DNA from: JAHTBL01 sp038532735
GTDB taxonomy: Bacteria; Pseudomonadota; Alphaproteobacteria; Rhodobacterales; Rhodobacteraceae
NCBI GenBank assembly: GCA_038532735.1
Contig: JBCBAC010000004.1
Location: forward strand, 1 to 64,000
Direction of reading: 5' to 3'
Length of the DNA stretch: 64,000 nucleotides
Both the position numbers and the translations under genes were made by a program. This document shows positions 45,201 through 54,200 of this stretch, in pieces (the first letter of the stretch is position 1; every line of letters begins with the position of its first letter). Under the pieces are notes generated by a model. That model was given only the letters and a program-made list of their open reading frames with translations. It had not been told where the DNA came from and searched no databases.

Positions 45201-48200
45201 GCGTCGCGTTGACCGTCGCGACCATCCATGACGGTGTCACGAGTGATCTGGCGACGGCAAACGCTGTCAACGCTGGTGCCTTGGCCGTGACTGCAACCAA
45301 CAGCGCGAAAGTGGACGCATGGGCTGTTGCTGGAGCTGGTGGCGGATCGAACGCCGGCGCGGGCTCTCTGGTCTATACGCAAATCGGGCGCAAAACCGCA
45401 GGCGGGCCGACGGTTGAACCGATCTCGGGCGATGCGGGTCAGGACCCTGTCGGGGATGCGCAAAGCACTGTGGCCACGCGTCGGGATGCCAGTGTTTCCG
45501 CCCTGAATACGGCGCTCGGTCGCAATGATCTGCAGATCAATCTGAACAGCGATGATGTCACGCGCGCGCGGGTTCAATTGACCGACGCGAATGCGTCGCT
45601 TGGCGACGTGACGATTGCAGCGAATGATACGTCGACCACTTCGTCGCGCGCAGGCGCGGTTGCGGTTGGTGGGACGAATGGCGGAGGCGCCGCACTAACC
45701 GTGAGCCTGCTTCTTGGCACGACCGAGGCAGAGTTGTTGTTGCCCACAGTAACCAATCTGGCAAATGCCAATCAGGTCGGCAAAATCAACCTGAACACGA
45801 CGCAGACCGGGTCGATGAACACATGGGCCGTCGCTGGCGGTGGCGGTGGCACAATCGGTGGATCGGGCTCGATCATCGTGAACGTGATGAACCGCCGCGC
45901 AGCTGCGCGGATCGCGTCCTCTGGTAGTGGTTCGGCTGTGAATACCGGTGCGGAAGACGTTGCGGTGACCGTGACACAAAGCGGCACGATTGATGCCTTC
46001 GCAGGTGCGGTAAGCGGCGGTGGCAAAGGTGCGGCGGGCGGCGCGATTGCGGTCAATGTCATCTCAGACGACGCGGTCGCCGATATTGAAAACACGACGC
46101 TTGACTTGCGCGATGCCACGGCGCTGGCGTCCAATCCGTTGGCAGGCGCCGGGGACGCGACACTGTCTGCCAGTCAGACCTTCAACGTCAACGCAAACTC
46201 CGGCGCAGGTGCAGGAGCAGGGGCAGGCGCCTTTGCGGGCAGCTTCTCGGTCAACGTGGTGGATGGAGAGGTCCGTGCGAAGCAAACCGGAAACAAGCTC
46301 TTTGTTGGTGCACTGACGCAAACCGCTCAAGCGACGAACACGCTGGGTGTGATTGCGGGAGCGGTTTCGGGATCAGGTGGCGGCTCCGTCGGGGTAGGGG
46401 TCGGAACGAATGTCTCGCGCTCCAAAGTGACGGCAGAGGCGTTGGGGACGACTTTGCGCGCTGCAGGTGCTGTACGGCTGGAAGCAGATGCGAACACGCG
46501 GATGAACAGCCTTGCAGCAGCCGGGTCGGTTGGTGCCGTAGGCGTGACCGGGACAGCCGTTGCGAACTCGGCCATCAACACAGTGCGCGCCCGCCTCTCG
46601 GGTGGATCGGACTTCGCCACCCGCGGCACGGCCATTCTGGATGCGCGCGCCAACACGGTGATCGGCCTGCAAGGCGGCACGGACAAGACGCCGTCGCTCA
46701 ACATGAGCTTTGCGGGTGGTGGCACTGTTGGCGTGGGCGCGGCGGTGTCCGTAAACACGACCGAAAACGACGTGGCCGCTGTAGTGGATGGTCAGTCTTC
46801 TATTACGGGCTTGGGCCTTTCTACCGCACTTTTGAATGGCACGGCACGGCGCGGCGTGGCGATCAATGCGCAAGTCTCGGCCACGCAGAAGATCGTGACG
46901 GCCAATGGCGCGGTTGGCGGTGTGGCTGGGGTGACCGCACTCTTTGCGTTCAACAAGATCAGCGACAAGGCACGGGTGCTGATCGGTGGGGCTGGGGCCA
47001 ATAATACAGGGACCGTCAACGCCCTGACGCTGGCCTCCGCCATCACGGAACTGGGTACGGGCAGCGCGAATGCAGGTCAGGACGCGTATCTGCGCGCCGA
47101 TGTCTCGAACGAGCTGGACAGCTTTGCGTTCACCGCAGCCATTGGCGCGAAGGCGGGCGCCGGTGCTGCGGCCAGTACAAGCTTTGTCGACAGCACGGCA
47201 GATATCACCCTGACCAAGTCGCGGGTCTACGCGGCGGATCAGGTGAGTTTGGCCGCACGGGCCAAGACGGATCTTGAGACCTATGTCGCCGGGGTTGGCG
47301 GCGGTTTTGTGGGCGTCTCTGCCAGCGCCAACGTAAACCGGATTGCGAGCAAAGCGCTTGTTTCTGTTCTGGGTTCTGACATCGATGCGGGTGGCGCGAC
47401 AGGTGCGTCCGGCTCGAATGTCACGATCACCGCTGATGTGGATAACGACGCCACAACCTTTGTGGGCGGTGTTGCGGCAGGGGCAGTGGGCGCGGCAGGT
47501 GCGGCGCTCGTCAACCTCTTTGAAAGCAACTCATTCGTCACCGTAGGCGCGTCGGGCACGCAGAACTCTGACATCACCGCAAGCGGTTCGGCAACGCTGG
47601 ATGCCAAGACAGACTTGAAGACCTCTGCCGTGGCAATCTCCGGCGCAGGCGGTGGGTTTGCTGGGGCGATATCCGCTAATGTGACGCTTGCGGAGTCTCA
47701 GACCAAAGTTGAAATCGGCGCAAATCAGACGGTGAGTGCGACCGGCACGGTCACCCTTGATGCGAATGAGGCAATCGATATCGCGGGCACCGTTGGCTCT
47801 GTCGCGGTGGGTGCGGTCAGCGTTGGCGCATCGCTTGATTACGCGCGCTTCGGCGGGTCTGTGCGTGTCGTGACGGGCAATGGTGCGCGGGTGCAGTCGC
47901 AAGGTGATGTCAATTTGCGCGCCAGTAGCACCCGCCAGATTGGATCGACAGTCGTTGTCGGCACAGTGGGCGGCTCCGCGCTGGCGGCGGCGGTCAGCCT
48001 CGCCTCCGTCGGCGCGACGGCAAGCGACAGTGACGCGACAACGATGCTGGGCACTGTGAACAGCGAGTTGCAAGGCTCCCAAGAGGGCAGCAGCGGGGAT
48101 GCGAACCGGGATCGCAGTTCCGCCGGGAAGCTCACGACCTATGCAGGCGGCACGGGTTCGGCCAACAGCGTCAAGTCCCAGCGTCGCGGAATAAATGTCT

Positions 48201-51200
48201 TGGCAGGCGCGTCGGCTGACCGGGTCGCGGTTGAGGTTGGCGGTGGCAGCCGGATCCTTGCTGGGAATGATCTGAGTGCAGAAGCCTCGGCGAACACCTC
48301 GCTGAGACAACTGGGCGGCGCGGCGTCTTTGACCGCATCGGCGGGAGCTGTCAGCGGCACAGTTGTCGCGAATGTCGGGACCACAGCCATTGTAGATATT
48401 GGCGCCGGTGCAAATGTGCTGGCCAATCGCACGATCACAATGAATGCAAACACCGGCGGCGTTAACGGCGGTAATGTCATCACGGCGGATGCAGCGACTG
48501 TCGGCGCATCCGCAGGTATCTCCGCCGGTGTAGGTGTCGTCACCGCGACGCTGAGTGGCCGCGCTGAGGTCAATATCAGCAATACGGCGACAGTTGCGGG
48601 CAATTCCCAAACCTTTGCCAATACGCTGAACATCAATGCAACCCGCAGCGACACAGTCGATGCAGAGGTGTATAACCTCACCCTAGGCTTGGTGGGTGGC
48701 GTCGGCGCGGCAGTCGTCACCGCGCAGAACACAGGTGTCGCCCGCGTGCGGATCGGCACCAACGCGTCAACGCCCGCCAATGTCTTTGCACTGAACCTCA
48801 ACACGCTGGTGCGCGATTCTGGTCTCGTGAAATCGAAGGCTGTCGGCTCTACCGGCGGGATCGGACTTGCGTTGAACGGTGTCGTGTCGACCGCGCGCAA
48901 CAATGCACGGACCGAAGTGCTGTTCACCGGGGCCAACATTGCGGCGACCAATATTTCCGTGAACAATGACAATCGCGCCCGGTCAGAGGCCACCGCAACC
49001 GGTGTCGCTGTGGGTGCAGTTGCTGTCGGTGCATCGGTCGCGCGCAGCTCGACCAACGCGACGGCGACGACACGCGTGAACGGCAATATCATTGCGTCCA
49101 ACATCAGCTTCACGACGCGGTTCAGCGATGCGCTGGGTCAAAATTCCTATGCAAGCGCTAAATCGACCTCGGGCGGCATCCTTGCTGGAAGCGGGGCCGA
49201 TGCGCGTGCCTACCTGAATTACAACATCCTGACCGAGGTGGGCGGCAACATCGCTGCAGGCCAAAACCTGACCATCGTGAGCGATGCAGCAGGCGCCAGC
49301 GCACGGTCCGATGCCAGCGGTAAACTCGGTGGCGCGGTGGCGATTGGTGTTGTCATCTCCCACGCAGGTCAGGGCGGCAGCGGCAATCCGATCAGCGGCG
49401 CCAGTGTCACGACACGGATCAAGGACTTCGCGACCCTCTATGCGGGGCGGGCCGGGCGGATTGAGGCCTCCAACGCGCCCGATATTCAGGCCTATTCCGA
49501 GGCAGGATCGGGCGGTGTGCTCTCTGGCTCTGGTTCTGAAGGGCGTTTGACGCTGAACAGCGTCACTCTGACCGAGATTGGCCGTCGCGGCAGTACCAGC
49601 ACCGGCGATGCGATGGGCATTGTAGCGGACGATCTGACAATCTCGGCTGCGCATCGCGCGTCGCTGCAGGGCAAGGTAGATAGCTCCAACGCGAGCCTTG
49701 TAGGCGCATCCGGGGCGGATTACCGCACCCGGGCTGATGCCAAGGTCGATCTTGTGTTCAAGAGCAACTCGCTCGTCCAAGCCGGAGAGATTAACATCTC
49801 GGGCGTGAACGCAATCAAGCGCCCGCGCAATGGCTGGAACGTTCAGTCCGGCTCTGGCGGCGCGCTTGATGTTGCGGCGATGATTTCCAAGGTCGACGTC
49901 TACGCCGACACCAATATGACCTTCGCCAATGGCGCGAAGGTTCAGCAGATTTCAGCCCCGGAAGACAACCGCGCCTTCGCTATGGGTCTCTTCACGGATA
50001 TTGAGCTGATTGATCGCCAACGCCTCGACAGCGGTGGCGCAATTGCGATCCCGATTGGCAACAGCGACGTGATCGTGCATCGCAATAACGCCATCATCAC
50101 GATCAACGATGCCGATATCCTCGCTAGTGGCGATCTGACCATCTATTCGGGCGGCGATGCCAAACTTCTGTCAGAGGTCGACACCAAGTCCTACGGTTTG
50201 GCCGGGGCGGCATCCTCACTCACCGATGCGGATTACAACGCGGATCATTCAATCCTGATCAAGTCCGGCGCGAAGGTGGAGTCGCTGGGCAATGTCACGA
50301 TCAAATCTGGCCATGGCCGCAACGGCCAGCAGACTATCACGGTGAATGCGGAGAGCCGTGTCTACAACAAGACGGCAATTCCGATCAAAACGCGCCCCAA
50401 TGCGGATGCGTATTCAAATGTGAAAACACAGGTAAATGTCGCGGCTGGGGCCGAGGTTCTGGCCGTGCGCGATGTGAACATCTTTGCCGAAGCCGGTAAT
50501 CAGACTGTGCGTGGGTATGGACGCGGCAAGGACTTCTATCGTGAAATCCTCGCAGCGATCGGCAGCTTCTTCTCGAACCTTGTGGGTGGGGGCGATCTGA
50601 GCCTCGATATCATCACGGGCTCTTCCGTGAAGACGCAAGATAACGGTATTGTCGTCAACGGTCTGGTGCGCGCGGGCTCGCGCAACCAGCAGGTGCTGTA
50701 TCTCGATGCGGGCAACAACCTGCGCAACGATGTGCTTGGGTTCAGTAATGATCTGGCGCAGGACATTACCTATAAGATCACACCGAACGTCAACGCGGCT
50801 GCGCAGTTACAGCACCGGATTGATCTGATCCAAAGCTGGCTGGACAATACGGGTCTAAACAAGGACGCTGAAGCCGTCGCTGCTTGGAACTCGGAAATTT
50901 CGCAGTTGCGCATCCGTCAGGCAGCTGCGGCCTCCGAGGTTGGTGACAAGATTTCGCTGGGTCCGATCTTGGCGGTGGAAGGCAATATCAACCTGCGGTC
51001 TGACTATGTGAAAGGCGCGGCCACCGGATTGTTGAAAGCACCTGGTGACGCGCTGGTGAAGGTCTGGATCCGCTCGGACAGCTTCCTTGAAGTGGGCGAC
51101 ATCACGATCCCCACCGCCGAGGGCGGCATCATTCGCTATAACGATACGGTTGTGAGCACGCCCGACGACATCAAGGCGCTCTCCACCCGCAAAGCCGGTC

Positions 51201-54200
51201 CGTTTGATTTCAAGATGGAATCTGCGACCAGCGGCGAAAGTCCCCTGATCGAAGTGGTGACCTTTGGCGAGAACCTCGGCACACTGACAGTTGAAGGCGA
51301 CATTCTGAATCGGCGTGGCACGGTTCGGCTGCGCTCCAACTTCGGCGATCTGGATGTACGCGGTGATGTGAGCGCGTTGGACATCGACCTCTATGCAGGC
51401 CGTGATTTCATCTTCGGCTATATCCCCGGCGTGCGTAACGCGGGTGCAGACCCGCAGGCCACCTATGCCGATGACTTTGCGTTCCGCGAATGGCTGTATC
51501 GTAACACAACTGAAGCGGGTCAAAGCATCACCAATATCGGTGGGGCTATCGGCCCGTTCGGCATTGGCACCGTCAAGATGAAGCCCAGCAACTCCAGCAT
51601 CGTGGCGGGGCGCAACGTCTACATCACGGCCGATATGATCAACATCAACGGCCTGATCCAAGCCGGTCGCGGCAGTTACAACGTGACGCTGAACGCAGCG
51701 CTGGATGCCGAGATTGCGAGCATCCGCAACACCAAAACGACCGGTCTGACAACGCTCTATAACCCGGCGGAGCCGTTTGTTCAGGGCGTCACGTATCGCA
51801 GCCCGCATATCACTGGCGATACATTTGTGAAGTTCAATCACGAAACCCAGAAGGTTGAGATTTCGCCCATGATTGTGCAGGGCGGCAATATTAATATCGT
51901 GGGCAAGGTGATCTCGACCGGCACGGGTATCCTGCGCGCGCTGGACGGGTTCGGGTCTGTCGTCGTCAATTCGGACATCCTGACCGATGTGGTCATCAAA
52001 CGCGTTGATCTGGGCACATCCGATATCGTCGGTGCAGGTCTGGAAGGGACGGTGCGGATCACCGATACGTCCAAGCTGCGCACCGGCAATATCAGTGATC
52101 CGGAGCCCTTCCTGACGACAGAGTTCCGCCGCATTGGCAACCAATTGCAGGAATGGAATACCGCGACATTCAAGATCGAGACGGATGTGTATGCGACGAC
52201 TGATCCCGTCACAGGGGTTGTTGATCCTGCAGGTCTCAAGATTGACCGTGTTGTTCCGACCAACCTTGTGAATGTGTCGACGGCTTCCTCGGGCCGGGTG
52301 GGTACATATAACCCGGTTGCCAACCGCGACCTGATTTATGTGAAAGCAGAAGAGACGGTTAAAGAGCAGGAAATCACAAAGTGGAGTTTCTACGTCTTCA
52401 ATGCCCTCGAGATTTGGGAAGCGACCGACACAAAGCCTGACGAGGTTGCCTCACGCAGCGACATTACTTCAGACCTTGGCCTCGCGCCTTACCTCGGCAA
52501 AGCGCTTGGTGGGCCTGACTACTTCTATGCTTTCCAGTCCAATCGCATCTCTCGCAATGTCAGCGAGAAAGTCACTCAAACCCGGAATGTTGGCGGTCTT
52601 GGCTTCCTCGGTGGTTGGGTGGCAGAGAAGCGGCTGCGCACGACAACAACACGCCAGCTCTACAAGCACCGCCTCAAAGCCGATCACGGCATCCGCATTG
52701 AGTTCGACGGCCGCGATACGGGCTTGCTGGACCTTAAGAGCCGCGGCAACCTCATCCTGTCGGATACGGTTCTCAACCAGTCCGGGACCAGCAAATTCAC
52801 CTCAACCGCACGGTCGGTGCAGACGGCGTCCAAGCAAGTGCGGATCAATACTGCCACGACGACAATCACGGCGGATGATTACATCAACGGCCTTGAGGGC
52901 GCCTTCCGTCTGGATCAAGTGGATGGCACATCCCTGACCGCGAGCGCTAATTTCGGTATAGATATCAGAGAGATGTCAGGCGATATGAACGTAGCCTCGG
53001 TCTCTGCATTGCTTCCTGTCGTGACAGATGGCACGGCCATTCTGGGTCAGGTGAAGCTGCAGGCAGAGGGCAGCATTCTGAACGCCTCTTCCGGAACTGC
53101 TGTTTCGGGCAGCGCGATTGATCTTCTCGCGGAGTCCGGCACCATCGGGACAAAAGCCAAGACGTTGACGATCGACACCAAAGGCGGGCGTCTGGTTGCG
53201 AAAGCCAATGGCAACGCAACGATCACCGAAGTTGCGGGCGATTTGCTGCTGAACCGGGTTGAAAGCCAAACAGGCGACGTCACCTTGCGTGTCCCGGATG
53301 GCAGCGTGCTCGACAGCAACGATATCGAACAGCGCGACATCAAGACTGAGACAGAGTTGTTCACCCTTTGGGAGACAGAGCTTGGCCTTTACGGCGCTGG
53401 CCTGACCGCGCGTGGCGAAGCGCAGGTTGCTGCCCTCAAGGCCGAGCGCGAACGGGCCTTCACAGTCTACTGGGATGCGCGCCAGGCCGCAGGTGGCGCA
53501 GAGGTGACGTTCACACTGGATGCGGCGACCGAAGCCTCGCTACTGTCTGATGCGACGCTGGATGATGGCACGGTCGTGGAAGGTTGGAGCCAAGCGCAAC
53601 TGGATGCATACAAGGCTGAACGTGAAGCGCTTTATGCTAAGTGGAACACGGAATACCCGGTCTGGGATGTCAGTGCCCCGCCGTCGCGCACCATCGACTA
53701 CACTCCCGGGGTGGCCGAAGTCGCTGCGATCAAGGACGGTATCGAGTTCACCAAAGAACAGCTTCAGCGCTCCATCCGGGACAGCCTCGTGCGCGAGACG
53801 GCTGACACGCAGATACGCATTGAGGATCCCAACATCATCGCGTTGGGCGATATCACCATCGAGGCCCGCGACAGCGTTGGTGAGCTTTTGGACCCCTATG
53901 TCCTGACCAAAAAAGCCGATGGCGATCTGACGGCCGAGGACCTGCGCCGTATCTCTGCCGCCGATGCGTCCGACATCATTGTGGATGATGCTGCGGGCGA
54001 AGTGCGCGTGATCCAGCGTGACGATCTGAACTTTGCCTTTAGCGGCGTCGATGCCAATGGCCGCGCCTCTGGCAAGCTGCGCATTAAGACAGACAGCGCC
54101 GAGATTTTCTTGGGCTCCGAAGGGGCAGCACAGATTGCAACGGTGGATTCTGCCACGGATGTGCAGATCAAGACCGACGGTCTGATGTCACAAGCCCAAG

